Source: Pirellulales bacterium
Lineage (GTDB): Bacteria > Planctomycetota > Planctomycetia > Pirellulales > UBA1268
Assembly (NCBI GenBank): GCA_016779265.1
Contig: JADHNY010000020.1
Span: 1-46,376 of the forward strand
Direction of reading: 5' to 3'
DNA length: 46,376 nt
The position numbers and the translations under genes are program-made. Shown here piece by piece: positions 8,266 through 19,000 of the stretch (position 1 is its first letter; the number at the start of each line of letters is the position of its first letter). Under the pieces are notes generated by a model, which was not told the origin of the DNA, searched no databases, and saw nothing but the letters and a program-made list of their open reading frames with translations.

Positions 8266-8883
8266 CTACCGTCGTGATCGCCCAGTCGCATCCATCCGCC
8301 GCTCGATCATGGAGATGAACTCCTCCAGGCGAGCCCGCTCCGTAGGCGTTGTGCGGTCGAGCACAAACTTCAGAAACCGGTTGTCTGGAGGCTCACCACC
8401 CCGCATGCCACCCGGGCCACGAGGACGGCCGTCACGCTCACCCGTTGGCCTGCCGGACGCCTGAAAAGCCGATCGCATGAAGTCCATCTGACTGAGTTCT
8501 TGGTCAAGAAACTTCTGCCGTTCCTCAGCAGTCTTCAACGCAAAGTACAGGTCTGCTCGGTCACCCATGTGCTGCATCATCACATCGAAGCCGAGTTCCA
8601 TCACTCGGGGACGGAGGTTTTCCGGCAGCGTGCTGACCTTCAGAGCGATCGCCCCGATCCCTGCGACTCGCTCAACGGCGGTCAAGAAGTTTCCCGGCCC
8701 CTGCCGCTCCCGCTCCCGCTCGAGCATGCCCTGCATCATGTCGCCGATCTCGATCACCCGCGGGTCTTCCGGGCGTTCGAACCAGCCAAACTGCCAGGCG
8801 ACGATCCCACACAGCACCGCGAGGGCCAGCACGCCAGCCATCCACGCAGCCCAACGCGACCGGTTTCCAGGTTGCCTTGCCAT
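8266..8883 (-). CDS. Membrane-anchored protein of unknown function (205 aa)
   Basis: A basic N terminus (ARQPGNRSRW) precedes a single hydrophobic helix (about residues 12-31, WMAGVLALAVLCGIVAW), giving an Nin/Cout anchor. The remainder is hydrophilic and largely helical, with several Met-rich segments (GDMMQGMLERERERQ, GFDVMMQHMGDRADLYF). A low-complexity linker rich in Gly, Arg and Pro follows (about residues 142-165, GRPRGPGGMRGG), then a C-terminal helix containing LDRTTPTERARLEEFISMIERRM. I do not recognise a named domain. The codon pattern matches its neighbours and the gene has a good start, so it is probably real. It ends 67 bases before the DUF1080 gene in the same orientation. Confidence 0.7.
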   Translation of the reverse strand: MARQPGNRSRWAAWMAGVLALAVLCGIVAWQFGWFERPEDPRVIEIGDMMQGMLERERERQGPGNFLTAVERVAGIGAIALKVSTLPENLRPRVMELGFDVMMQHMGDRADLYFALKTAEERQKFLDQELSQMDFMRSAFQASGRPTGERDGRPRGPGGMRGGEPPDNRFLKFVLDRTTPTERARLEEFISMIERRMDATGRSRR

Positions 8884-9092
8884 ACTGCCTCTCCGTCATT
8901 CGGAACGAGCCAGCGTCAGCATATCGCACCGGATTGTTTCCAGCACCACACGTTGGCGCCTGAACTGCCACTCTGCCATACTCCGCCCGCACGTTTGGCG
9001 GCTCCGTGCCAGATGCTCATGCCCTTTTGAGAGGGTCTCCCCACGGGCATCTGCCTTCCACCTATGACGGACCTTCCTCTCGGAGTGTTTCC

Positions 9093-9926
9093 ATGCCCGC
9101 CTACGCCCCCGATTCGGTCATCATCCCTTCCTCAGCACCGCACGGCTTTCTCATCGACATGGATGGGGTCGTTTACCGCGGCAACCAGCTGATCCCGGGA
9201 GCTGAGCGATTCATCACCGATCTCCTCGATCTCGATCTCCCCTTCTTCTTCCTGACCAATAACAGCCAGCGGACCCGCCGAGATGTGGTGACCAAGCTGC
9301 ACCGGCTCGGGATCACCGTTGAAGAGAAGCATATTTTCACCTGCGCGATGGCGACCGCCCGATTTCTCGCCAGCCAAAAGCCGGGGGGAACGGCGTTCGT
9401 GATTGGGGAAGGTGGCCTGCTCAATGCGCTCCACGAAAACGGATACTCCGTCGTCGACCATGACCCTGACTACGTCGTGATTGGGGAAGGCCGCGCAGTC
9501 ACCTACGAGATGATGGAGCGGGCCATTCGCATGGTGCTCAGCGGAGCGAAACTGATTGCCACCAACCTGGACCCAACCTGCCCCACGCAGGATGGCCTCA
9601 GGCCCGGCTGCGGTGCACTCGTCGCGATGATTGAAACCGCCACCGGCAGAAAAGCATTCAGCGTCGGCAAACCGAGCGCCGTGATGATGCGGGCGGCTCG
9701 CAAAGAGCTCGGACTCGATGCGATCCGGACCACGATGATCGGTGACACGATGGAAACGGACATCCTCGGCGGGGTGCAGCTCGGCTACCGGGCAATCCTC
9801 GTGCTCTCCGGTGGCACAAGCCGAGAAGACCTCGCGGCCTTTGCCTACCGCCCCGACATGATCGTTGATTCGATCGCCGATCTCTCAGCTGCCGAACTCG
9901 CCGGCCTCACCCGCTCCGCTCCTTAG
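9093..9926 (+). CDS. HAD-IIA family (NagD-like) sugar/nucleotide phosphatase
   Basis: A cytosolic 277-aa hydrolase of HAD subfamily IIA. All four motifs are visible: motif I FLIDMDGVVYRG with nucleophile Asp22 and acid/base Asp24; motif II LTNN with Thr55; motif III with Lys193 in GKPS; motif IV MIGDTMETDILGG with Asp218 and Asp223. The C2-type cap lies between motifs II and III. Relatives dephosphorylate small substrates such as nucleotides, sugar phosphates, 4-nitrophenyl phosphate or phosphoglycolate, so the substrate cannot be read from sequence. The ATG at 9093 is chosen for the GGAG eight bases upstream; the frame is open from 9006. It converges with the semialdehyde dehydrogenase, and a role in pentose metabolism is possible but not shown. 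Confidence 0.9.
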   Translation: MPAYAPDSVIIPSSAPHGFLIDMDGVVYRGNQLIPGAERFITDLLDLDLPFFFLTNNSQRTRRDVVTKLHRLGITVEEKHIFTCAMATARFLASQKPGGTAFVIGEGGLLNALHENGYSVVDHDPDYVVIGEGRAVTYEMMERAIRMVLSGAKLIATNLDPTCPTQDGLRPGCGALVAMIETATGRKAFSVGKPSAVMMRAARKELGLDAIRTTMIGDTMETDILGGVQLGYRAILVLSGGTSREDLAAFAYRPDMIVDSIADLSAAELAGLTRSAP

Positions 9927-9971
9927 CCAAGCATTGCGCCGGCACACCAGCCTACGGCGGCCCAGCACCGA

Positions 9972-11558
9972 TCAGTGCTGCCCGCGAACGCCGTTGACGA
10001 GCCGCTCGAGACCGAGGGGATTGGCATCCTTGAGGGCGTCTGGCAGCAGAGCCTCTGGCAGATCCTGATAACAGACCGGGCGGATGAACCGTTCGAGAGC
10101 GGCGCTACCCACGCTCGTAAACCTCGAGTCGCTCGTTGCCGGCCACGGGCCACCATGCTGCATCGCGTGGCAGACTTCAACGCCCGTTGGAAAGCCGTTC
10201 ACGATTAAGCGGCCTGCCTTCGTCGCGAGAATCTCAACGAGACTGCCGGCCGCGGCAAGATCGCCTTCCGTCCCGTGCAGCGTGGCAGTGAGTTGCCCCT
10301 CGAGTGCATCCGCGGCCTTGGCGAGTTCGTCCACTGAGCCCGCGGTCACCAGCAGGCTCGCCGGCCCAAAGACTTCTTCGGCATACCGCGGATCGGCCAG
10401 GAAGGTGGCCAGGTCTGTCTGGGCAACGACGGCCGTGGCTTCCGTCTTGCCGGTATCGGCAGTCGCTTCCGCCGTGGCAAGGGTGGCTGTGCCGTCGAGC
10501 CCCACGAGGGTGTCGCGGCCGGCCGCAAATGAATCACGGATATCGGCGGTGAGCATTGAGGCAGCCGGCGCAGCAGTCACCGCTTTGGCCACGGCCTGCC
10601 GAAAGGCCTCAAGCTCTGAGCCCTCCACCGCAAACACGAGCCCCGGCTTCGTGCAGAACTGCCCCACCCCTAAGGTCATCGAGGCAACAAAGCCCTGGGC
10701 AATCGTCTCGGCACGCTCCGCAACCGCTCCCGGCAGGAGAAACACCGGGTTGATACTGCTCATCTCCGCAAACACGGGAATCGGATCGGGCCGACCCGCC
10801 GCCGCATCGCACAAGGCCCGGCCCGCTGCCCGCGACCCGGTGAACCCGACCGCCTGGGTCGCCGGATGCTTCACGAGCGCGAGCCCAATCACGCTTCCCT
10901 GGCCATGCAGCATGGAAAACGTGCCGGCTGGCATGCCGCAGGCCTCCACAGCCTTGGCGATTGCAGAGGCGACCAGTTCCGACGTGCCTGGATGGGCACG
11001 GTGCGCCTTCACTACCACCGGGTTGCCAGTACACAGAGCACTCGCGGTGTCTCCACCTGCGACCGAGAAAGCCAGCGGAAAGTTGCTACTGCCAAACACC
11101 ACGACCGGGCCTACCGGACGCTTCGCTCGCCGAAGATCGGGCCGCGGCAGTGGCTGCCGATCAGGCATGGCCCGGTCGATGCGTGGATCGGTCCAGCTCG
11201 CGTCGCGAGCCATGCTCGCAAACAACCGCAGCTGGCCGACAGTGCGGCCCCGCTCGCCTGTGAGTCGGGCCAGCGGCAACGCCGTCTCCTGATGGGCCCG
11301 CTCCAGCAGGGCATCGCCAAGGGCCTCGATCTCCTCAGCGATCCGTTCAAGAAACACGGCCCGTTGCTCACCGCTGGTCGCTGCGAAAGGCCCACTCGCC
11401 GCAGCAGCTGCGGTCAAAGCTGCATCGACATCGGCAGTCGACGCCATCGCAAAAGCACCAGCGAGCTGGCTGCCATCACATGGGCTGACCGCCGTGAACG
11501 TTTTCTCCGATCCCTGAAGTCCACCAGCGAGAAAGTTGTGACCGTGCAGCTGCGTCAT
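9972..11558 (-). CDS. Alpha-ketoglutarate semialdehyde (2,5-dioxovalerate) dehydrogenase
   Basis: A 528-aa NAD(P)+-dependent aldehyde dehydrogenase that oxidises 2-oxoglutarate semialdehyde to 2-oxoglutarate (EC 1.2.1.26), the last step of oxidative pentose and galactarate pathways. Catalytic residues are visible: Asn159 in FGSSNFPLAF, Lys184 for the cofactor, the FTGSRAAG cofactor loop near residue 240, general base Glu265 in FAEMSSINPVFLLPG, and nucleophile Cys302 in GVGQFCTKPG. The FAEMSSINPVF block and the C-terminal NGFPTGVEVCHAMQHGGPWPA are typical of the KGSADH branch rather than general ALDHs. It lies 38 bases downstream of the KdaD-like dehydratase that would make its substrate, so an operon is likely. 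The start ATG is the first in frame and gives the family's normal length. Confidence 0.93.
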   Translation of the reverse strand: MTQLHGHNFLAGGLQGSEKTFTAVSPCDGSQLAGAFAMASTADVDAALTAAAAASGPFAATSGEQRAVFLERIAEEIEALGDALLERAHQETALPLARLTGERGRTVGQLRLFASMARDASWTDPRIDRAMPDRQPLPRPDLRRAKRPVGPVVVFGSSNFPLAFSVAGGDTASALCTGNPVVVKAHRAHPGTSELVASAIAKAVEACGMPAGTFSMLHGQGSVIGLALVKHPATQAVGFTGSRAAGRALCDAAAGRPDPIPVFAEMSSINPVFLLPGAVAERAETIAQGFVASMTLGVGQFCTKPGLVFAVEGSELEAFRQAVAKAVTAAPAASMLTADIRDSFAAGRDTLVGLDGTATLATAEATADTGKTEATAVVAQTDLATFLADPRYAEEVFGPASLLVTAGSVDELAKAADALEGQLTATLHGTEGDLAAAGSLVEILATKAGRLIVNGFPTGVEVCHAMQHGGPWPATSDSRFTSVGSAALERFIRPVCYQDLPEALLPDALKDANPLGLERLVNGVRGQH

Positions 11559-11596
11559 GAGTGCCTCTGAGAGAAGTGTTTCAAGTTGAGGGCGGA

Positions 11597-12469
11597 TCAG
11601 ACCACCGCCACCGTGTTTTCGAGTGTGCCAATGCCGCTGATCGTGATCGTGACCCGATCGTTGGCGGCGAGCGTAAACGACTCATCAGGCACCACGCCTG
11701 TCCCAGTGAGCAAGACCACCCCGTGCGGGAAGTGCTGCGAACGCCAGAGATGATCTGTCAGATCGGCAAACGTTCGTTTGATCTGGTCGATACTGGTCTC
11801 GCCGCTGAAGACCTCTTCGCCGGCTCGCGCGATCCGTACGCCGATGGTCCACTCACGAATCGCAGCCTCATCGGTCGCAAGGGTAATCCAGGGGCCAAGA
11901 CTGCACGAATGGTCGTAGACTTTCGCCTGCGGAAGGTAGAGCAGATTCTCCCCTTCGATATCGCGAGAGCTCATGTCGTTGCCGATCGTGCAGCCCACGA
12001 GACGACCATGGGCATTCATCACCAAGGCCAGCTCAGGCTCCGGCACACTCCAGCGAGCGTCTGCCCGGATGCCCACATGCGAATCGGGGCCGACCACCTT
12101 CTCACCAACTGACTTAAAGAAGATCTCCGGACGCTCCGCGTCGTACACCCGGTCGTAGGCAGTGGCACTAAAGTCGCTCTCTTCCATGCGGGCCGACTTG
12201 CTGCGGAGATAGGTCACTCCCGCAGCCCAGACCTCGTGACGCTCAACGGGAGGAAGCAGCGTGACCTCCGAAACGGCGATGCCATCTTCAGACCCTCGCA
12301 GCAGCCGCAGATGGGCCACGGGATCTTCGCGATCAAGCACGTCGGCCAGCGAACCGACCCCGACATGCGTCAGATCGACGACTCGCTCCCCCTCAATCAC
12401 CGCACCAATCCGAGCCTCCGCTCCAGGGTCAGTCCTGAATCGACAGAGACGTTCAGCAGTTTCTCGCAT
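11597..12469 (-). CDS. kdaD: FAH-family 2-keto-3-deoxy-pentonate dehydratase (KdaD-like)
   Basis: A 290-aa member of the fumarylacetoacetate hydrolase superfamily. It closely resembles, from memory, the archaeal 2-dehydro-3-deoxy-D-arabinonate dehydratase (EC 4.2.1.141), which converts the keto-deoxy acid to 2-oxoglutarate semialdehyde. Shared blocks are EVWAAGVTYLRS, YDRVYDAERPEIFFK with Glu115, WSVPEPELALV with Glu144 and Glu146, GNDMSSRDIEGENLLYLPQAKVY with Asp165 and Lys183, and TGTGVVP near the end. The acidic residues are the expected Mg2+ ligands. ATG 12469 starts MRETAERLCRF and gives the family length. The same frame stays open as far as 13723, antisense to the pentonate dehydratase gene, but that upstream part has no homology-like features. 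It is first in a two-gene minus-strand operon with KGSADH. Confidence 0.9.
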   Translation of the reverse strand: MRETAERLCRFRTDPGAEARIGAVIEGERVVDLTHVGVGSLADVLDREDPVAHLRLLRGSEDGIAVSEVTLLPPVERHEVWAAGVTYLRSKSARMEESDFSATAYDRVYDAERPEIFFKSVGEKVVGPDSHVGIRADARWSVPEPELALVMNAHGRLVGCTIGNDMSSRDIEGENLLYLPQAKVYDHSCSLGPWITLATDEAAIREWTIGVRIARAGEEVFSGETSIDQIKRTFADLTDHLWRSQHFPHGVVLLTGTGVVPDESFTLAANDRVTITISGIGTLENTVAVV

Positions 12470-12613
12470 CACCACGGCCCTCGATTCCTTCGCTGACGCG
12501 GCGGCACCGATGCCTCCACGAGCCCCGCACTCTATAAGATCAGAGCTCGGCGGCTCAACTGTCGCCCCTGCACCCAACACGAGAGGGCCCTCGGCCCCAC
12601 GGAGAGCACCGGC
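12470..12613. promoter_or_regulatory. Divergent control region of the pentonate pathway
   Basis: These 144 bases separate the leftward dehydratase/KGSADH pair from the rightward pentonate dehydratase, so promoters in both directions should lie here. TATAAG at 12533-12538 is a possible rightward -10. It sits inside a dyad, CTCT-N8-AGAG (12530-12545), that could bind a regulator. No transcription-factor gene is present nearby to support a specific operator. Confidence 0.35.
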
Positions 12614-14563
12614 ATGGCTGCGGCCCACTTCGACTCCAGCGACACATCGATCTATGACATTCACACCTCGTCTGCGGGTCCTGCTGGCGAGCTCCCGCTG
12701 ACCGACACGATGCTCCGTGAGAGCCCCAGCGGCGACCTGTTTGGCCTCTCCCAAAACGCCGGCATGGGCTGGCCGGCAGAACGCACCAATGATCGGCAGG
12801 TGCTGATTCTCTCCACGCAGGGTGGCGTGCGACTTCCTGACGGGTCTCCCCTGGCCCTCGGCTATCACACCGGCCACTGGGAAATTGGCCTCTTGGTCCA
12901 GGCGGCGGCCGAGCGTCTTCGTCAGCTCCAGACGATCCCGTTTGCCGCGTTCTGTTCCGATCCCTGTGACGGTCGCACCCAAGGCACCACAGGGATGTTT
13001 GACAGCCTGGCCTACCGCAATGATGCCGCCACGGTGCTCCGCCGACTGGCCAGGTCGCTGCCACGCCGCGAGGGTGTGCTCGGTATCGCCACCTGCGATA
13101 AGGGCCTGCCTGCGATGCTGATGGCGATCGCTGGTCTGGTGCATCTCCCCGGCGTGATCGTGCCAGGCGGTGTCACACTGCCTCCCAACGTGGGAGAGGA
13201 TGCCGGAGCCATACAGACAATCGGCACCCGTTACACCCACGGCCAGCTGACACTCGCTGAAGCAGCTGATCTCGGCTGCAGAGCCTGTGCCTCCCCAGGG
13301 GGTGGCTGCCAGTTCCTCGGCACCGCCGCGACGGCGCAGGTGGTGGCGGAGGCACTCGGGCTGACACTCCCCCACGCGGCGCTGGCCCCGAGTGGCCAGC
13401 CGGTCTGGCGAGACCTTGCGGTTCGCTCCGCCGATGCCGTGGTCAGCCTGGCGAACAACGCACAGACGACCGCTGATGTGCTCACCACAGCGAGCCTCAC
13501 CAACGCGATGACAGTCCATGCTGCATTTGGCGGCTCCACCAACCTGCTCCTGCACATTCCCGCGATCGCCCACGCGGCAGGCCTGCCACGACCAAGCGTT
13601 GACGACTGGATTGAGATCAACCGCACGACACCACGGCTCGTAAGCGTGCTGCCCAATGGGCCAGTCCACCATCCCACGGTGCGGGTCTTCCTCGCCGGTG
13701 GCGTTCCAGAGGTGATGCTCCACCTCGCACGTCTCGGCCTGCTCGACACCTCAGTCCACACGGTCGCCGGTGCCACACTTGCCGAACAGCTCGCCTGGTG
13801 GGAGACCAGCGAGCGGCGGCAACGGTTCCGCGATCTGCTGAAGAGCTGCGACGGCATCGACGCTGATGAGGTGATTCTGCCGCCTCCTCAGGCCAAGGCA
13901 CGCGGGCTGACAGGCACACTCGCATTCCTGCGTGGCTCGCTCGCCCCCGACGGCGCCGTCGTCAAGGCGACTGCGATCGACCCGCGCGGCCTCGATGACG
14001 ACGGCGTCTACCGTCACACCGGGCCGGCCCGCATCTTCACCAGCGAGAAGGCTGCGATGGCAGCGATCAAGGCCGAGGAGATCCGCGAGGGGGACGTGCT
14101 TGTGCTGACCGGCATCGGACCGATGGGCACAGGCATGGAGGAGACCTACCAGGTCACCAGCAGCCTCAAACGTCTCCCCTTTGGACACCGGGTGGCGCTG
14201 GTCACCGACGCCCGCTTCTCAGGCGTCTCCACGGGAGCCTGCATCGGCCACGTCGGCCCGGAAGGCCTTGCCGGCGGCCCTATCGGCCGACTCCAGGACG
14301 GGGATCAGATTCAGATCGTGATCAACAGCCGTCAGGCAAGCGGCCGGGTTGACCTTGTGGGCCACAAGGGCGTTGTCTTCTCACCGGAAGAAGCGGCCGC
14401 CGAACTAGCCCGCCGCCCGGTCCGCAGCGATCTTGCCGCCGACCCTGCCCTGCCGGATGACACTCGCGTCTGGGCAGCCTTGCAGGCCGCCTGTGGCGGC
14501 ACCTGGGGCGGCTGCGTGTTTGACGCCGACACGATCACCGCCCGCCTCAGCACCACCCGTTAG
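12614..14563 (+). CDS. yagF: YjhG/YagF-type D-xylonate (pentonate) dehydratase, IlvD/Edd superfamily
   Basis: A 649-aa Fe-S dehydratase predicted to remove water from a pentonic acid, most likely D-xylonate (EC 4.2.1.82), giving 2-keto-3-deoxy-pentonate. The chain matches the E. coli YjhG/YagF pattern as I recall it along its length: [32 protein letters not shown] with Cys118, [11 protein letters not shown] with Cys161, [19 protein letters not shown] with Cys232, [32 protein letters not shown] and [17 protein letters not shown]. Length equals the family norm (about 650). It is divergent from the KdaD and KGSADH genes, so the three encode consecutive steps from pentonate to 2-oxoglutarate. No sugar dehydrogenase or lactonase is seen in the window. 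The 3' end overlaps the convergent DUF1501 gene by four bases. Confidence 0.92.
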   Translation: MAAAHFDSSDTSIYDIHTSSAGPAGELPLTDTMLRESPSGDLFGLSQNAGMGWPAERTNDRQVLILSTQGGVRLPDGSPLALGYHTGHWEIGLLVQAAAERLRQLQTIPFAAFCSDPCDGRTQGTTGMFDSLAYRNDAATVLRRLARSLPRREGVLGIATCDKGLPAMLMAIAGLVHLPGVIVPGGVTLPPNVGEDAGAIQTIGTRYTHGQLTLAEAADLGCRACASPGGGCQFLGTAATAQVVAEALGLTLPHAALAPSGQPVWRDLAVRSADAVVSLANNAQTTADVLTTASLTNAMTVHAAFGGSTNLLLHIPAIAHAAGLPRPSVDDWIEINRTTPRLVSVLPNGPVHHPTVRVFLAGGVPEVMLHLARLGLLDTSVHTVAGATLAEQLAWWETSERRQRFRDLLKSCDGIDADEVILPPPQAKARGLTGTLAFLRGSLAPDGAVVKATAIDPRGLDDDGVYRHTGPARIFTSEKAAMAAIKAEEIREGDVLVLTGIGPMGTGMEETYQVTSSLKRLPFGHRVALVTDARFSGVSTGACIGHVGPEGLAGGPIGRLQDGDQIQIVINSRQASGRVDLVGHKGVVFSPEEAAAELARRPVRSDLAADPALPDDTRVWAALQAACGGTWGGCVFDADTITARLSTTR

Positions 14564-16002
14564 CTGAGCAGTTCTCGCACCACACGAGCCTCCTCGACGC
14601 CAGTCAGTTTGCTGTCGAGGCCCTGGAACTTGTAGGTGAAGCGGGCATGGTCGATGCCCATCTGGTGCAGCAAGGTGGCATGCACGTCATGCACGCTGAC
14701 CCGATCTTCAACAGCGTGGTAGCCGAGGTCATCGGTCGCGCCGTAGGAGAAACCTGGGCGGAAGCCACCGCCGGCAAACCACATCGTGAAGCCGGCCAGA
14801 TGGTGGTCGCGGCCATTCCCTTGGGCCATCGGCGTGCGGCCAAACTCTGACCCAAATACAACGATCGTGTCGTCGAGCATCCCCCGCTGTTTGAGATCGG
14901 TGAGCAAAGCCGCCGCACCACGATCCACCTCGGCCGCCGTCCCTGCGGAGTGTGTCTTCACCGAGCCATGGTGATCCCAATCACGGTGATAGAGCTGGAT
15001 GAACCGCACCCCACGCTCAGCCAGCCGGCGTGCGAGCAGGCAGTTGGACGCAAACGAGCCATCCCCTCCGGTCGTGCCGTAGAGGTCAAAGATGTGCTTC
15101 GGTTCGTTGCTCACGTCCATCAACTCCGGCACGCTGGTTTGCATGCGGAAGGCGAGTTCGTACTGGTTGATACGAGTAGTGATCTCTGGGTCGTGAAGCC
15201 GCTGATCGGCGAGCTGGTCGAGCTGCCTGACAGCGTCCACCACGTCCCGCTGCCGCTCAAGCGAGACGCCGCCTGGGCTGCGGGCATAGAGCACCGGATC
15301 ACCGGTGCTGCGAAACTCCACCCCTTGGTACTGCCCCGGCAGAAACCCTGAGTGCCACTGCCGCGACGCGATCGGCTGCTTCTGCCCAAACCCTCCGGTT
15401 GAGACCATCACCACAAAGCCTGGCAGACTCACCGACTCAGCGCCGAGGCCGTAGAGCAGCCACGAGCCCATCGCCGGCCGCCCCGCGTTCATCGTGCCAG
15501 TATTCATAAAGGTATGGGCGGGATCGTGGTTGATCGCATCGGTGTGCAACGACCGCACGATGCACAGATCGTCAGCGCACCGGCTGCCGAGTTCCGGCCA
15601 GATCTCAGCAATCGACTGCCCCGATTTCCCCCACTGCTTAAACGGATGCTGCGGGGCAAAGCAGGTCAGTTCACGCCCCTGCAGCTGTGCAATCTGTTGC
15701 CCGGCGGTCACCGATTCGGGCATCGGCTTCCCATGCAGCTCAGCAAGCTTTGGCTTGTGGTCAAAGGTGTCGAGATGGGTCATCCCGCCCGCCATGTAAA
15801 GCCAGATGATTCGCTTCGCCCGCGGGGGGAAGTGCGGCAGCCCGAGCTGCCGCTGTGGGTCGACTCCACCGACCGTGGCGGCAGCCGCCAAACCGCCGCG
15901 GCCACTCGATTCCAGCAAAGAGGTCAGCGCCATGCCGCCGAGGCTGACCCCAGAACGGGCCAGAAACGCGCGACGGGCAATCGATGAAGGCAACAGTGAC
16001 AT
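14560..16002 (-). CDS. DUF1501 domain-containing Tat-exported protein
   Basis: A 480-aa protein of the DUF1501 family, which has an alkaline-phosphatase/sulfatase-like fold and is highly expanded in Planctomycetes. The N terminus has a clear twin-arginine signal, [10 protein letters not shown] with Arg10-Arg11, then a hydrophobic region. Family blocks follow: [21 protein letters not shown] (about residues 63-83), [32 protein letters not shown], and near the C terminus [24 protein letters not shown] and [12 protein letters not shown]. The His/Asp-rich segments suggest a metal site. It starts 22 bases after the stop of the large PSCyt1/DUF1553 gene, the standard planctomycete two-gene unit. GAGGAA precedes the start. 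The enzymatic activity is unproven. Confidence 0.92.
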   Translation of the reverse strand: MSLLPSSIARRAFLARSGVSLGGMALTSLLESSGRGGLAAAATVGGVDPQRQLGLPHFPPRAKRIIWLYMAGGMTHLDTFDHKPKLAELHGKPMPESVTAGQQIAQLQGRELTCFAPQHPFKQWGKSGQSIAEIWPELGSRCADDLCIVRSLHTDAINHDPAHTFMNTGTMNAGRPAMGSWLLYGLGAESVSLPGFVVMVSTGGFGQKQPIASRQWHSGFLPGQYQGVEFRSTGDPVLYARSPGGVSLERQRDVVDAVRQLDQLADQRLHDPEITTRINQYELAFRMQTSVPELMDVSNEPKHIFDLYGTTGGDGSFASNCLLARRLAERGVRFIQLYHRDWDHHGSVKTHSAGTAAEVDRGAAALLTDLKQRGMLDDTIVVFGSEFGRTPMAQGNGRDHHLAGFTMWFAGGGFRPGFSYGATDDLGYHAVEDRVSVHDVHATLLHQMGIDHARFTYKFQGLDSKLTGVEEARVVRELLS

Positions 16003-16024
16003 CGTGGGTGTTCCTCAGGAAAGG

Positions 16025-19000
16025 TCAGTTGCGTGTCACGACTTCGTGGAGGTTGAGAATCACACGGGCAACGTTGGTCCAGGCCGCCAGCTCCGCTGTC
16101 TCAAGCGACTCCGGTACTGCCGCCTCGCCAACATCAACCAAGGCAGCCGCGGCCTCGGCATCTGCCAAATAGGCTGCGCGATGTGAGGCGAGCAGATCGA
16201 CCAGCACAGCCAGTTCCTCATCGGTCGCCGAACGGGTCACCGCTCGCTGGAAGGCCCGATCCAGCCGCTCCCGCTCCGTACCCTCCGAGGTCAGCAGTTC
16301 CTGGGCAAACACGCGAGCCGCCTCGACATAGGAAGGATCGTTGAGCAGCGCCAGCGACTGCAGTGGCGTGTTGGAGCGGGCACGCTTTGCGGTGCACTCT
16401 TCACGACTCGGCGCATCAAAGGCCAGCAAGCTTGGATGGAGATACTGCCGCTGCCAATGGGTGTAGAGCCCACGGCGGTAGAGGTCATCTCCGCTGTCTT
16501 GCTGCCACTGACGGCTGGGAAAGTTGAGATAGGCCCAGTAGCCCACTGGCTGATACGGAAACACACTCTCCCCACCCACGCGGCGAACCAGCAGCCCACT
16601 GATCGCTAGGGTGTTGTCTCGCACAAGCTCGGCATCAAGTCGGAAGCGGCCCTGATGGGCGAGCCAACGGTTGCCTGGATCAACCGCCACCAGCTCGGGC
16701 GTCACCACCGACGACCGCTGATAGGCATCGCTCATCACGATCGCCTTCACCAGCCACTTCACATCCCAGTCGTGCGTCATGAAGTCGGCGGCGAGGCGGT
16801 CGAGCAGTTCGGGATGCGTTGGCCATTCCCCCTGGGCGCCCACATCATCCAGCCTTCGCGAGAGCCCTTCGCCGAAGAGCACCGCCCACAGCCGGTTGGC
16901 AAACACCCGGGCCGTCAATGGATTCTTTTTGTTGACAATCCACCTAGCGAGATCGAGCCGCGTCAGCCGATCCTCAGCTTCGGCGTTCACCTGCTCAGAC
17001 TCCCCATCTGCAGGCTGGTGACACAACGCCTCTGGAACCCCGGGCGTGACCTCTTCCCCACTCTCGTCCATCCAGTTGCCGCGGGCGAGCACCCGCACCA
17101 TCCGTGGCTCCACCGTCTCGGTGACCAGCGTCGTGGTGATCGCAGCGTCGAGGTCTGCACGCTGCTTCTCAAGAGAAGCGATCTGCGCACGAAGCGGCGC
17201 AAGTTCAGCAGCGATGCTCCGAAAGTGCTCGGCAACGAGGGCCTGCTGCTCGCTGCTACGATCTGCTTCAGCCATAGCAACCGCTGCAGCCACAGCAGCC
17301 GGCACGGCATCTGCCGCGGCCACAGGTCTGGCAGCTGTCGTGGCGGAAAGCCGGAAGCAGCCGATCGTGTGCTGAGGATTGTCGAGATTCTGATCGAGGT
17401 GCACCACGAGCGTGCTCCCCTCAGGCAGCGTGAGATCTGCTCCGGTCTCAAACACGGCTGCATGCGGCCTGCCAACCTGCTCCATCACCGCCCAGCCCCA
17501 GGTGGGCCCCTTGGCGTCTTCGTCGATCGCCGCAGTCACCGCCCACTTGCCGTAGGGGTTCTCACCTGCCGCTCCGGTCTGCTCATAGGTGGCGGAGGCG
17601 TTCTGCAGCGGCACCGGCGTGACCGAACCATCCTCCGCGTGAACCTCAAGCCGAATCTCACTGAGCACAAAGTTGCCGTTTCCCGCTCGCCCCGGCCCCT
17701 GCTTCGGCAGTGAACCGTCAGGCAGCACGTCGAGTCGCACCGCCGTCACCCCTGCTGGCAACCCGTCATAGCGGAGCGTGTAGGTGTCGGTGGCAGGATT
17801 TTCTCCACTGGCCAGGAGTGCGCCATCGTCACGAGGAGTCAGCGTGACGCCGCTTCGTGACTCCACCTTCTCAGCCACCAGCGGTGTCCACGCAACCAGC
17901 GTCTCTTCCCACGCTTTCCTTGCAGCCACCACAGCAGGCGTCTCTTCGAGCAGCTGCTGCTTCGCCTCTGCAACCGATTTCTCAAGCGCCGCCCGCTTGG
18001 CTTGCTCCGCGTCGTCCGGCACCTGGATATTCGGCCCCCACTGCCCGCCGGCATAGAGCCCCCGCTCCTTGATGTCGGCGAAGAACGCTTCAAAGCGATA
18101 GAAGTCGCGGCTGGTGAACGGATCAAACTTGTGGTCATGGCATTCCGCACACCCAAGCGTGACCCCGAGCCACGCTCCTGACACATTCCGCACCCGTTCG
18201 GCGATGTATTTGGCCAGATACTCCTTGGGCTGCACACCACCTTCGGCGCTCATCATGCCCAGCCGGTTGTAGCCCGCGGCAATCTGCTGCTGCGTGGTGG
18301 GCTCCTCCAGCAGATCACCCGCCAGCTGCTCAATCGTGAACTGATCGAACGGCATATTGCTGTTGAAGGCCGCGATCACGTAGTCGCGAAACGGTGACAC
18401 GCTCATCGGCTGGTCACCGTGATAGCCAACGGTGTCGGCATACCGCACCAGATCGAGCCACCACATCGCCATCCGCTCACCGTAGTGGGGCGATGACAGC
18501 AGCCGGTCGACCAGTTGTTCGTAGGCATCGGGCGAACCATCAGCGAGAAAGGCCTCAGCCTCGGCTGGTGTCGGAGGAAGTCCGGTGAGGTCAAAGTGCA
18601 GCCGCCGCAGGAGCGTGACCCGGTCGGCCTGTCCGACAGCGGGTAGCTCCCGTTCCGTCAAGCGGCGAGACACGAGGTCATCAATCGCTTCGGTGGTCGA
18701 ACTGCGAGCGGTGTCTGCCACGACCACCGGCTCAAACGCCCAGTGGCCTTCGTAGTCAGCGCCTTCCGCCACCCATCGCTCGAGCAGCGCGATCTGTTCC
18801 GGCGTCAGTTCCTTGTGCGACTCAGGCGGCGGCATCAGCTCATCGGCATCGCTCGAGCGGATGCGGCGAATCAGCTCGCTTGCAGCCGGATCTCCAGGCA
18901 GGACCGTTCCCTGGACGCCGGCCTCACCAAACAGCCCCTCAGCTGTGTCGAGCCGCAGCTCAGCCTCTCGCGTTCCCGCGTCTGGACCGTGGCAGAAGAA

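Noticed and set aside
10084-11292. 402-aa plus-strand ORF antisense to KGSADH
   Set aside because: Composition is dominated by Ser/Ala/Pro/Arg with no motif, and it lies entirely within a clearly identified dehydrogenase. It is a GC-driven shadow.
12470-13723. N-terminal extension that would make the KdaD-like protein 708 aa
   Set aside because: The extra 418 residues are antisense to the well-conserved pentonate dehydratase, are rich in Arg/Gly/His as antisense frames of GC-rich genes are, and show no domain. The family length is about 290-300 aa from ATG 12469.
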